A stretch of DNA of 34,253 nt, taken from assembly GCF_003350345.1 (NCBI RefSeq), contig NZ_QNVJ01000081.1, positions 1 through 34,253 of the forward strand, given 5' to 3'. Positions 1 to 7,528 of this stretch are shown in pieces. The stretch is from Alkalilacustris brevis. Its GTDB lineage: Bacteria; Pseudomonadota; Alphaproteobacteria; Rhodobacterales; Rhodobacteraceae. A program made the translations under genes and the position numbers. How positions within the stretch are numbered: the stretch's first letter is position 1; every line of letters starts with the position of its first letter. The notes under the pieces are model-generated. The model searched no databases. It was not told where the DNA came from and was given only the letters and a program-made list of their open reading frames with translations.

Positions 1-75
1 GGGATTCCGCGCGCAAAGAAAGCCGAGGCCAAGCAGATAGGCCAGGCTCGCGGCGAGTGCGACGGCGGTTTCCAA
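1..75 (-). CDS. Start of a membrane protein, cut by the window edge
   Basis: An open frame begins with TTG at 75 and runs off the left edge without a stop. Its 25 residues read METAVALAASLAYLLGLGFL followed by CARNP, a hydrophobic stretch that looks like a first membrane helix. AGGG lies about 8 nt upstream of the TTG, inside the end of the GT4 gene, so the two genes would nearly abut, as elsewhere in this operon. In a polysaccharide locus a polymerase, O-antigen ligase-like or transport protein is plausible. That is inference only, because no diagnostic motif is visible in so short a piece. The TTG start is also uncertain. Confidence 0.4.
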   Translation of the reverse strand, partial: METAVALAASLAYLLGLGFLCARNP

Positions 76-77
76 GA

Positions 78-1193
78 TCAGCGCCCTGCGATCTGCATCA
101 GGAACTCTTCGTATTGACGGGTCACGGCTGGAAGAGAGAAGGCCTCCATCACCCGATTACGCGCCGCCGAGCGGAGGTTTTCCCAGCCCTTGTCCGCTGT
201 CTCGACAGCCCAGCGCAGGGCGGCGGCGATAGCCTCGGGCGTGGCGCTTTCCGCGACAAAACCCGCATCGCCCACGATCCGCGCAGAATCCCCGACATCG
301 GTCGCCAGCACCGGGGTGCCGCAGGCCATCGCTTCGCCGATCACATTGGGAAAGCCCTCGCCCCAAAGGGAGGCCGAGACATAAAGGTCGAGCGCGCCCA
401 GAAAACCGGGCATGTCATCTTGCAGCCCCGCAAGGGTCACGCGGGCCTCAAGGCCAAGCGACTGTATCTCCGAGACAAGCGCCGTGTTGTCTGGATCAAT
501 CCCGCGCCCCGCCAGCAGCAGATGGAGGTCGGGCCGCTCAGCGGCAACCGCCGCGAAAGCCGCGAGCAGGCCGCGATGATTCTTCATCGGATGGAACCGT
601 CCGGCATTGCCCACCAGAAACGCGCCCTCGGGCACACCCAGTTTCTGGTGCCAGGCACGCCGTGCCCCGGCATCAAGTGGCTGGAAGAACCCGGTGTCAA
701 AACCATTGGGAATGACCGCGGCCCGGCGGTCGTGAAAGCCGATCGCGGCGTGTTGGGGAACCGCTGCCTCGGCGCAATAGATTGTGGCGTCGGGCCAGCG
801 CGACAGCCGTGCGCAGGCACGGATCACCAGCCTAGTCGCCGGCTTTTCGACCGAGATATCCTCAAGCGAATGGCGCATGTTCCAGATAAGTCTGCGCCCG
901 CGCGGCGCCGCAATCGTGGCCAGCAGGCTGGAATGATACATCCAGCTTACGATCACATCCGGCACCTCGCGGCGCATGAGCGCCCGCATCCGGCGCACTG
1001 CGGCGGGCAGGCCCATAGGCCCGCGCAGCCCCAGGCAGTGATCGGGCGTGACCGTTAGCGGCGTGTCAGGCGGCGTGAACAGGGTCATCACCCGGTGTTC
1101 GACCGAAGCGGGCCGGTGGCACACCAGCTTTCTCAGCATTTCCTGCGCACCGCCGCCCGAGCGGGTCGAGTTGATCAGATGCAGGGTTTTCAC
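78..1193 (-). CDS. GT4 family glycosyltransferase
   Basis: This 371-residue protein should transfer a sugar from a nucleotide donor to the growing lipid-linked polysaccharide on the cytoplasmic side of the inner membrane. It has the GT-B layout of family GT4: an N-terminal acceptor half opening with KTLHLINSTRSGGGAQ, and a C-terminal donor-binding half containing VGNAGRFHPMKNH (near 194-206) and the EX7E signature in GEAMACGTPVLATDVGDSAR. Length is normal for the family. The start is GTG (1191-1193), with AAGG 9 nt upstream, because the glycine-rich N-terminal motif begins right there. It is the last complete gene of the minus-strand polysaccharide operon, 186 bp after the preceding GT4. Donor and linkage cannot be read from sequence. 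Confidence 0.93.
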   Translation of the reverse strand: MKTLHLINSTRSGGGAQEMLRKLVCHRPASVEHRVMTLFTPPDTPLTVTPDHCLGLRGPMGLPAAVRRMRALMRREVPDVIVSWMYHSSLLATIAAPRGRRLIWNMRHSLEDISVEKPATRLVIRACARLSRWPDATIYCAEAAVPQHAAIGFHDRRAAVIPNGFDTGFFQPLDAGARRAWHQKLGVPEGAFLVGNAGRFHPMKNHRGLLAAFAAVAAERPDLHLLLAGRGIDPDNTALVSEIQSLGLEARVTLAGLQDDMPGFLGALDLYVSASLWGEGFPNVIGEAMACGTPVLATDVGDSARIVGDAGFVAESATPEAIAAALRWAVETADKGWENLRSAARNRVMEAFSLPAVTRQYEEFLMQIAGR

Positions 1194-1379
1194 TGGCTAT
1201 GGCCTTGCCTGTCTATCCATTCATTCCGGCGCGGCGCGTTCCATACCGCTGGCGAGACGGTGCCTGATGTCAGCTGATCAGGGCATCGAGATAGCGCGCT
1301 AGATGCGGCAATGGTCGAAGTCACTGGCTCTGTGCTCCTTGTGGACGTACCCCGCGCCCTGAAAGACGGTGCTTCGTCG

Positions 1380-2498
1380 TCATTGTGAACCGCAATCGAA
1401 AACGGCATCCTTCAGCCGGCGGGCGCGCGCCTGCCAGGAGTAACGCTCTGCAAAAAGCTGGCTTGCTGTTCTCCCCAGCCCGGCACGAAGCCCCTGATTT
1501 TCGCGCAACCGCTCCAGCGCCTGGCACCAGGCGGCCACATCATCGGGCGGGCAAAGCAGTGCGTTGACCTCATGCTCCAGAACCTCGCGCAGGTTGGGCT
1601 GGTCGGAGGCAATGATCGGCAAGCCCGCCGCCATGTATTCGAAGGCCTTCAGCGGCGAGGTCCACTGGCTGATGTTTCGGCTCCCCCCCACCCCCCCGAC
1701 AAATCTCTGGTTGGGCAGCAATGCCACGTCGAAACTCTTCAGATAGGCCGGTGTCTGCGCGTGCGGCACATAGCCGTGAAAGCGCAGATTTGGCAGCTCA
1801 TCCAGCTTTGCCCTCCAACGCGCGATGTCTTCGTCTGTGCCGCCGACGATCTCGAAATCCGCCCAGGGGCATCGCGGCGCAATGGCCGAGATCACCTCCA
1901 TCCCCTTGCCGCGATAGAGGTGCCCCAGAAACCCCACGCGCAGCCTCCCCGGCGCTGCGGGCGGCAGGGCGGGCCGAACCTCTGGCGGCATGGGGTCGGC
2001 CCCGTCTGGCGCCACGATCACCGCATTCGGGTCAACGCCCAGATCGGCAATGACCTTCCGGCGCAGCGCCTCGGTGATGACCACCACAAGCGGCCGCCGC
2101 GCCACGCGCAGATAGGCACGCATCGCGCGGCCGGCATCGGGCATATGCAGCTCGACCACCGCGCGCCAGCCAAACACCTCGGCAAGAAACCCCGAACCGG
2201 GATGACGCGTATAGATCATCGAGGCTCCCGCGCGCCGGGCCCGCCGAAGGGCCGAGATCGTGTAGCGGACGGCAGGCCTGGGCAGACCACCCGGATCGAT
2301 GACATGCAGATCGAAGACCGGCTCCACCCCGTAATGCCGGCAGAGCATTTCGGACGGCATTGCCCCCTCTCCCGCCCGCGCGGAAAGCGACACGTTCAGA
2401 CCAGTGCGAGCGAAGGCCTGCGCCATCTTCATCACATGGACAGAGTTGGCCGCGCGCGAAGGAAGGCGTGATTGTGAGAGGTAGAACAGTTTGTTCAT
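1380..2498 (-). CDS. GT4 family glycosyltransferase with paired G tracts
   Basis: A 372-residue GT-B glycosyltransferase. The frame stays open 80 codons further upstream, but that extension lies inside the phosphotransferase gene and reads as arginine-rich shadow. The start is therefore ATG at 2498, which overlaps the upstream stop as ATGA. The N-terminus MNKLFYLSQSRLPSRAANS is typical of GT4 enzymes, and the donor-site signature appears in SPLKAFEYMAAGLPIIASDQ. It probably adds one sugar of the repeat unit. The coding strand carries seven Gs, a T, then seven Gs (1683-1697), encoding the VGGVGG region just before the donor signature. A one-base slip there would destroy the enzyme, so phase-variable expression is possible but unproven. 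Substrates are unknown. Confidence 0.93.
   Translation of the reverse strand: MNKLFYLSQSRLPSRAANSVHVMKMAQAFARTGLNVSLSARAGEGAMPSEMLCRHYGVEPVFDLHVIDPGGLPRPAVRYTISALRRARRAGASMIYTRHPGSGFLAEVFGWRAVVELHMPDAGRAMRAYLRVARRPLVVVITEALRRKVIADLGVDPNAVIVAPDGADPMPPEVRPALPPAAPGRLRVGFLGHLYRGKGMEVISAIAPRCPWADFEIVGGTDEDIARWRAKLDELPNLRFHGYVPHAQTPAYLKSFDVALLPNQRFVGGVGGSRNISQWTSPLKAFEYMAAGLPIIASDQPNLREVLEHEVNALLCPPDDVAAWCQALERLRENQGLRAGLGRTASQLFAERYSWQARARRLKDAVFDCGSQ
1683..1697 (-). repeat. Homopolymer pair G7-T-G7 inside a glycosyltransferase gene
   Basis: On the plus strand this reads seven C, one A, seven C. It lies within codons of the GT4 gene at 1380-2498. Paired mononucleotide tracts of this length are candidates for slipped-strand errors. 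The frame is open in this sequence, so this copy is in the ON state. Confidence 0.6.
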
Positions 2499-3370
2499 GG
2501 GCCTGTGCGGTCTATGGTGCCGGCAAAGGGGAGCTTTGCGACAAGCTCGCCTTTCGATGCCGAAATCATTTTCGCGCAGTTCGACATGCGCCCGGTGATG
2601 AAGGCGGAACCCGCCTCGCGCATCATCCATGCCTTCGCCGTGCGCTCGATTTGATCCTGCGCGGGCGGTGCTCCCTCGAACCAGGTCGCGGCAAGGCGGT
2701 TGCGCTGATCCTGACCTAGGGGGCGCATGGCGTTGCACAGATCGAGCAGCGGCAATCTGCCGGTGCAGAGCAACTCGTTGTCAATGCAGACCAGTCGGCC
2801 ATCGGCGGCCCGAAGCAGGTTGTCGGGCGACAGGTCGGGGTGCATCACGATGCGGGCATCGCCGGCGCTCTCGGTCTGCGCGGCGATCGCGTCCAGAGTG
2901 CTCGCCTCGCCGGCAAGGGCCGCGGCGCGCAGATAGCGCGGCAGCAGGAAATCGCGCAGATAGCAGAACCCGGCCGGAGGCAGGTCCTCGGGCGGCAACG
3001 CATGAATGCGCCTGAGCGCCTCGGCCTGCCGCTCCTGAATCGCGCCCTCTGGCGGGCGGCCCTCGATCCACTCCGCCATCACCCAGGCCCCGCGCAACTC
3101 CAGCACTTCGGGGAAAAGATCGGGCAGCGCCGCGCTGACGGCTGCGATGAACCGCGCGTGTTGCGGCGAATGCGCCTCGTAAAGCTTCACATCGCGCCCC
3201 CGGTGACGCGCCCGGAGCACCGCCCGCCCGGCCTTGTTGGTGATCAAACCGCCACGCATGTTTCCGATGGGGTGGAGATCGGAAAGGTCAAAGAAATTCG
3301 GGCTGCGGGGCGCATCAGCGTTCCCGCGCAGGCGATGGACGAGGCGCGACATGATCGACCTGAATGTCAT
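2495..3370 (-). CDS. Kinase-fold phosphotransferase (APH/choline kinase type)
   Basis: A 291-residue protein with the catalytic loop of the aminoglycoside phosphotransferase/choline kinase superfamily: HPDLSPDN at 177-184 holds the catalytic Asp and the metal-binding Asn. A divergent second metal motif, IDNE, lies at 196-199 where DFE or D-x-D is usual. It should move phosphate from ATP to a small or glycan-linked acceptor. Its place among glycosyltransferases suggests phosphorylation of a sugar or lipid-linked intermediate rather than drug resistance; that is inference. The gene overlaps the next GT4 gene by 4 bp (ATGA) and starts 15 bp after the ligase gene. An alternative start is ATG at 3352, which has AGG nearby; the upstream ATG has no clear ribosome binding site. 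Acceptor unknown. Confidence 0.82.
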   Translation of the reverse strand: MTFRSIMSRLVHRLRGNADAPRSPNFFDLSDLHPIGNMRGGLITNKAGRAVLRARHRGRDVKLYEAHSPQHARFIAAVSAALPDLFPEVLELRGAWVMAEWIEGRPPEGAIQERQAEALRRIHALPPEDLPPAGFCYLRDFLLPRYLRAAALAGEASTLDAIAAQTESAGDARIVMHPDLSPDNLLRAADGRLVCIDNELLCTGRLPLLDLCNAMRPLGQDQRNRLAATWFEGAPPAQDQIERTAKAWMMREAGSAFITGRMSNCAKMISASKGELVAKLPFAGTIDRTGP

Positions 3371-3385
3371 GCGGGACGGTTCTCG

Positions 3386-4723
3386 TTAAGATCGCGCATC
3401 GTCTCTGTCACCAGCTTGCACACCGCGAACATTCATACTCGGGCGTGATCCGTTGCGATCTTGCACAATGAGAAATGCCCCGATCCCAAGAAGTGCCAGT
3501 AATGCGCGCTCGTGATTTGCCTCGCCTGCCTGATGTTCATGAAAAAGGCGCATAGGCTCAAGGTGTTGTAGATGTTCCTCGCGCTCAATTCTCGAGAGTA
3601 GCACAGTTGTGACTTCTTGGAGGTCGCAGTGACTACAAAAGGCCAGCTCGTAATCCAGATAGTTCACACCCGGCCTGACATGGCTTGCGCCCGAGGTAGC
3701 GAAGTGACGAGAAACCTTTTGGATTCCTCGTCGAACGACTGACGAAAGCGTGCGCACTCTGGATGCGGTAAGTTTATAGCCGCCATTATTTTTGACTGGC
3801 AGGCTGAAGGCTTCTGGAAAACTTCTAATTATCATCTTCTTGTAAAGTGACAAGCCGCATCGATGCTTTAGGTCAAGAGAAATCCAGAAATTAATCCATT
3901 TTCTTTCTGTAAACGGGTGGACGCATTTTCGCCTACCATACCGAAAGAGAGGCAGTATGAAATTTCTCTGACGTATAAATAAGTCCATTTGCTCAGCCGG
4001 AGTCATAACCGAGGATTCATAGAACCAAATATCTTGGAAGAGAAATTCCTCGTTGGCAATTTCAACACCTGTCTTATTATATCTGTTCTTTGCAATAAAG
4101 TATTCTCGGCCCAAATCTAAAGTTTTGTCCTTGTCATCGGGAAAGTGTGAACCAGCAAGCGGACCACCAAGAAACCCTGTCAGAAACACGTGGTCCTTCG
4201 GAAAGGCCTGAAGCGCCTGGTGGAGCATGAAAAAACTCATGATCCTCAAGGGAGCATCGCTCTTCGCGGCTATTTCCGTCAGGGCGTCAACCGTTATCGG
4301 AACCTGTGTGGCGTCGATTGCGACATGCTGCGTTCCGGCCCATTTCGCAACACGGTTGCCGAGATCGAAGTCGAGTGTTCCGGGGGTGCCGATGGTCACG
4401 GTATGGATCCGCTCGGGTGGGCGGTGGCGCATCAGCATGGCCAGTATGCAGCGGGAATCGAGGCCGCCGCTGATGGGAACGACGATCTCCCTGTCTGCAT
4501 ACTGCCTTGCGATATCGCCGATTATATCGTCAAGCAGCGCCTCGGCATGATCGATGAGGGCATTTTCGTCATCCGGCAGCGCAACCGGCAGGCCGCGCGT
4601 CAGCCGCTCGAAGACCCGGCGCGACGGCATCGGCCTTGGCACATAGCCAAAGTAAAGGAACTTATCCAGCGTCGCCCGATCCAGCATACGCGGTGCGGTC
4701 GATTGCCTTGCCGAGCGGTTCAT
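3386..4723 (-). CDS. Asparagine-synthetase-like ATP-dependent amide ligase, no glutaminase domain
   Basis: A 445-residue protein with the PP-loop SGGLDS at 85-90 after VVPI, the ATP-pyrophosphatase signature of class B asparagine synthetases. The N-terminal Cys-nucleophile glutaminase domain is absent: only about 75 residues precede the PP-loop domain. The enzyme would adenylate a carboxylate and amidate it using free ammonia, a partner glutaminase or another amine. With Ugd and a 4-epimerase in the same locus, a uronic acid is an attractive substrate (inference). The ATG at 4723 is chosen because GGAG lies 8 nt upstream; the frame is open 17 codons further to a GTG at 4774. The C-terminal half (about 3600-4200) is much AT-richer than the N-terminal half, suggesting a mosaic origin. 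The closest function is uncertain. Confidence 0.82.
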   Translation of the reverse strand: MNRSARQSTAPRMLDRATLDKFLYFGYVPRPMPSRRVFERLTRGLPVALPDDENALIDHAEALLDDIIGDIARQYADREIVVPISGGLDSRCILAMLMRHRPPERIHTVTIGTPGTLDFDLGNRVAKWAGTQHVAIDATQVPITVDALTEIAAKSDAPLRIMSFFMLHQALQAFPKDHVFLTGFLGGPLAGSHFPDDKDKTLDLGREYFIAKNRYNKTGVEIANEEFLFQDIWFYESSVMTPAEQMDLFIRQRNFILPLFRYGRRKCVHPFTERKWINFWISLDLKHRCGLSLYKKMIIRSFPEAFSLPVKNNGGYKLTASRVRTLSSVVRRGIQKVSRHFATSGASHVRPGVNYLDYELAFCSHCDLQEVTTVLLSRIEREEHLQHLEPMRLFHEHQAGEANHERALLALLGIGAFLIVQDRNGSRPSMNVRGVQAGDRDDARS

Positions 4724-4801
4724 CGCGGTTTCTCCGGTCATTGGACTGGTCATTGGGTCGACATGCTCTGCCACAGGTTGCGCGCGATCAGGCGCACCGG
4801 C

Positions 4802-5554
4802 TCAGGCCCTCCTGCCGTCAAAGGGCGACCTGATCGCACCGCGCGCAGAGCGGTAGAGATTCCTGAGAAGTTTCTGCGCCGTCTCCCGCCAGCCCAGAAG
4901 GCGCCGGTACTTCCACACACGCCGGGAGCGGACCATAAATCTGCCGGTCAAGCGTCCGCCATCATGCTGCCGCACGATTGCGGCGGCCGCCGGGGCGACG
5001 GCGATCCGCTCCCCGGTCCTGAGCACTTCCAGCGGCAGCGATATGTCTTCCCCGACGATCAGCCACTCGTCAAATCCTCCGATCCGCCAGAACAGCGCCT
5101 TCTCGATCAGCAGGTTGATCCCCCCCGTGCCCGGATTGCGGCGCAGCAGGACGGGGATGGTGAGCGTCTCGGGGCTCGGGCATTTGTAGCGGGCGATGCG
5201 ACCGTCGCGGAACACATCCTTGCGGCCATAGACGCAGCGCGCGCCCTCGGCCTGCAGCACCGCCCAGGCCTCGCGCAGGAAGTCCTTGTCCCACCAGTCG
5301 TCATCGTCGAGAAAGGCCAGATGCGTGCCGCTGGCCATGGCCGCGCCGAAATTGCGCGCCCGCGACGGGCCGACGCGGGGCGGCAGGCGGTGCAGCGTGA
5401 CGCCCGCGGGAATGGCCGCCGGGTCGGCATCAATGGTGCCGTTATCGACCACGATCACCTCGTGCGGCGGCAGCGACTGCGCCAGAGCCGAGCCGATGGC
5501 CGCGCGCAGGAACTCCGCGGGGCGGTCGCAGGTGGGGATGATGACGGAGATCAT
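4802..5554 (-). CDS. GT2 family glycosyltransferase
   Basis: A compact 250-residue GT-A enzyme. It begins MISVIIPTCDRP, the usual GT2 nucleotide-binding strand, continues with EVIVVDNGT, and has the metal/nucleotide-binding acidic motif AFLDDDDWW near residue 80. It should transfer one sugar to a lipid-linked intermediate at the cytoplasmic membrane face. No transmembrane segment is evident, so it is a simple transferase, not a processive synthase. It starts 3 bp after the pyruvyl transferase stop, so the two are probably co-translated. GC content is high, unlike the pyruvyl transferase beside it. Donor and acceptor are unknown. Confidence 0.92.
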   Translation of the reverse strand: MISVIIPTCDRPAEFLRAAIGSALAQSLPPHEVIVVDNGTIDADPAAIPAGVTLHRLPPRVGPSRARNFGAAMASGTHLAFLDDDDWWDKDFLREAWAVLQAEGARCVYGRKDVFRDGRIARYKCPSPETLTIPVLLRRNPGTGGINLLIEKALFWRIGGFDEWLIVGEDISLPLEVLRTGERIAVAPAAAAIVRQHDGGRLTGRFMVRSRRVWKYRRLLGWRETAQKLLRNLYRSARGAIRSPFDGRRA

Positions 5555-5557
5555 GGT

Positions 5558-6418
5558 TTATCCGTAGTCTGCGATGACTTGATCGAGAACCGCTCGATAC
5601 TGCCTCTTGCGCTCTTGGAGAACATCAAGCTCGCTTAGCCGAGGCGGAACTTTCAATAGACCGCTCAGTCGGGACACGACGAAACCGCTCTCGATATATC
5701 CAAACGCCCTGTCTTGAATTCTTCTCAGCCGTGGAGCGATTTCTATATCGAGCAGGCTTATCGTTGGAAAAAGAGGCGGGATATCGATGCTGATATTCAT
5801 GCTCTCCGCCCAATCCGCCCACTTTTCTGGATCAAAGCGATTCATGATCCTGACCGGAATCCATGGAACTCGAAATGTATCAGCGATTATTACCGCATGC
5901 ATCGACTCTGCGACAACCAAAGGTGCGGACGCGATGCTGCGGATGACCGTCTTGGACTCTTCGGATGGAGAGACATACTTCATGCCGGCGCGTTCGCAGG
6001 CAGCGTTCCAGTCTAGGCGGCGAACCGTGCGGTAATGAGGTATGAAAGCGGGCTTATCGCCCTTTGGCAGATTCTGAAACTCCGGAAACTCCGATATCAT
6101 GACCGCGGGATCAGTGACAGCCCTTTCAGATGGCAAACCGAGCCTCTTCGCCGTCCTTGGCCCTCTAACAGACCTGAAGTCCCAACTTAAGGGCAGGGGC
6201 AGCTTGGGAGACTCGCTGCGGCCTGCACCTGAGCCAAGAACCAGAACCCTTGTTTTTTCGAGGTTCGCAAGCCGTTGGCGAGTAAGTATAGTTCCAATAC
6301 CAATCAAGGTGGTGTCATTGTCCCAGTCGCGCCAGCCGGGCAGCAGCGCATCCCAAATCCAATCATTCAGGTCATCGCCGAAGTTGCCTTCCTTGCATTT
6401 GTAGTAGCTTAATTGCAT
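5558..6418 (-). CDS. Polysaccharide pyruvyl transferase
   Basis: A 286-residue member of the family (CsaB/WcaK/ExoV type) that places a ketal-linked pyruvate from phosphoenolpyruvate on a sugar of an exopolysaccharide. The family marks are visible: the N-terminal GNFGDDLN (12-19), the mid-protein SVRGPRTAKRLG with the following DPAV, and the C-terminal ESMHAVIIAD motif. Pyruvylation gives the polymer negative charge. The ATG at 6418 has GGGAG 7 nt upstream. The gene and its upstream neighbour form the AT-rich core of the locus, unlike the GC-rich genes on both sides, which is typical of exchangeable serotype genes. The acceptor sugar cannot be inferred. Confidence 0.9.
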   Translation of the reverse strand: MQLSYYKCKEGNFGDDLNDWIWDALLPGWRDWDNDTTLIGIGTILTRQRLANLEKTRVLVLGSGAGRSESPKLPLPLSWDFRSVRGPRTAKRLGLPSERAVTDPAVMISEFPEFQNLPKGDKPAFIPHYRTVRRLDWNAACERAGMKYVSPSEESKTVIRSIASAPLVVAESMHAVIIADTFRVPWIPVRIMNRFDPEKWADWAESMNISIDIPPLFPTISLLDIEIAPRLRRIQDRAFGYIESGFVVSRLSGLLKVPPRLSELDVLQERKRQYRAVLDQVIADYG

Positions 6419-6581
6419 AGATACGCTCCCTCTTTATCAGTAAAAATTTAATTCCCCGAAGCCACGCCAAACACTAAAATATCAAGGAAGAGGCAGCTTA
6501 TGGGGGAGCACTCTTGTACGAAGAAGAAGAGTGTTACATCTGGAGATCGCCCTAGAAGCTCCACCTATAAACCAGAATAGA

Positions 6582-7451
6582 CTAAGATCGCCAATCAGAT
6601 TTATGATAGATACTCCTCGACAAGAAATCTCCCACAATCACACTCTCAGCATCTCTGTCGAAGACTGGCTTTCGCTTTCTTTTGGATGGATCGTGTTTTC
6701 CGCGAGCAAAATTTATTCCCTTTCGGAAAACCCTAGACAAAAGCTTATTTTTACCCCGCGCTGCCCTCAGCCCCCTCTTCAAAATCACGTTCTGGGAAGA
6801 ATTTTCATGCCCCACCCGGTAAACCGCCCCGCTGAAGGGCAAATATTGAAACGGATCAGCACTAGTATTTAATCTTTCAAAAATAAGGCGATGAGACCCA
6901 AGCTCCGCCAACGCGTCGTTCGAGGATTTACCATCTGGCGCACAATGAAATAAATATAGCCCCGCCCTCACAATTAGGGATGTTCCACAACGCTTGTGAA
7001 AATCATCAACAATAGAAACTTTTTGGTCATACTCCCTCCACATGTACCCCTCATTGATCGCGCATGCATTGATATGCGTGTTATCTGTGAAAAACTTAGA
7101 AATATTTTTATGAACAAGGTCATCATCGTCTACTGACATAACTAAATCATCGGGGCTAACAAGAGCCATCGCTGCACGAAATCTACGTCCTTTGTCAAGT
7201 CGCACCCCTCTGATGTATTCATCATAAACATTGGAGGAGGTGAGCGGCTCAGGCTCCAAGTCCACTGAGCAAATCTCTATGTTGCGAGTTCGGGGCGGCA
7301 GTCTTGTTCCGGAGTTTGCAACCACTATGCATCGCCAATTTTTGCCAACTTGAAGCGATATAGATGCAAACGTTTGCTGAAGAACCCTGTATTGCAGAGC
7401 GGAATCGGCAGTTTTCGAGGGGTGGCGTATTGGAATTATGAAAGTTAGCAT
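6582..7451 (-). CDS. Putative GT2-like glycosyltransferase
   Basis: A 289-residue protein that starts MLTFIIPIRHPSK, as many GT-A glycosyltransferases do, and carries an acidic MSVDDDDLV motif near residue 110 where the D-x-D metal site is expected. The rest is divergent and lysine/arginine-rich toward the C-terminus. The frame extends four codons upstream to a TTG at 7463 with GAGAG nearby; the ATG at 7451 is preferred because it begins the family motif, but either is possible. Composition is very AT-rich: 7081-7140 has 17 G/C of 60. A noncoding 163-bp AT-rich gap separates it from the pyruvyl transferase gene. It likely adds a sugar to the same polysaccharide; the specific family is uncertain. 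Confidence 0.7.
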   Translation of the reverse strand: MLTFIIPIRHPSKTADSALQYRVLQQTFASISLQVGKNWRCIVVANSGTRLPPRTRNIEICSVDLEPEPLTSSNVYDEYIRGVRLDKGRRFRAAMALVSPDDLVMSVDDDDLVHKNISKFFTDNTHINACAINEGYMWREYDQKVSIVDDFHKRCGTSLIVRAGLYLFHCAPDGKSSNDALAELGSHRLIFERLNTSADPFQYLPFSGAVYRVGHENSSQNVILKRGLRAARGKNKLLSRVFRKGINFARGKHDPSKRKRKPVFDRDAESVIVGDFLSRSIYHKSDWRS

Positions 7452-7509
7452 TCTTGATTTCAATTTATTGTGCTCTCTTGTTTAGGTTGCTGCTTATCCA
7501 TAACTTAAT

Positions 7510-7526
7510 GGGGATTTATCATCCCC
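7510..7526 (-). terminator. Hairpin just after the ABC exporter gene
   Basis: GGGGAT (7510-7515), loop TTATC, ATCCCC (7521-7526) forms a perfect 6-bp stem 2 bp past the exporter stop codon. On the minus strand an AT-rich ATTAAGTT follows rather than a clean U run. It may end or attenuate transcription between the conserved ugd-epimerase-exporter genes and the AT-rich glycosyltransferase genes. Confidence 0.4.
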
Positions 7527-7528
7527 CC

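Noticed and set aside
1283-1306. Inverted repeat GCATC...GATGC around TAGCGCGCTA between the two GT4 genes
   Set aside because: The inner palindrome leaves no loop, the arms are out of register and there is no U run, so a terminator call is not supported.
2499-2738. 80-codon upstream extension of the second GT4 gene
   Set aside because: Arginine-rich shadow of the phosphotransferase gene; the ATGA start at 2498 fits the family N-terminus.
6509-6533. CACTCTT/AAGAGTG stem in the AT-rich gap after the GT2-like gene
   Set aside because: An 11-nt loop and no U run on the minus strand; probably chance in repetitive AAG-rich sequence.
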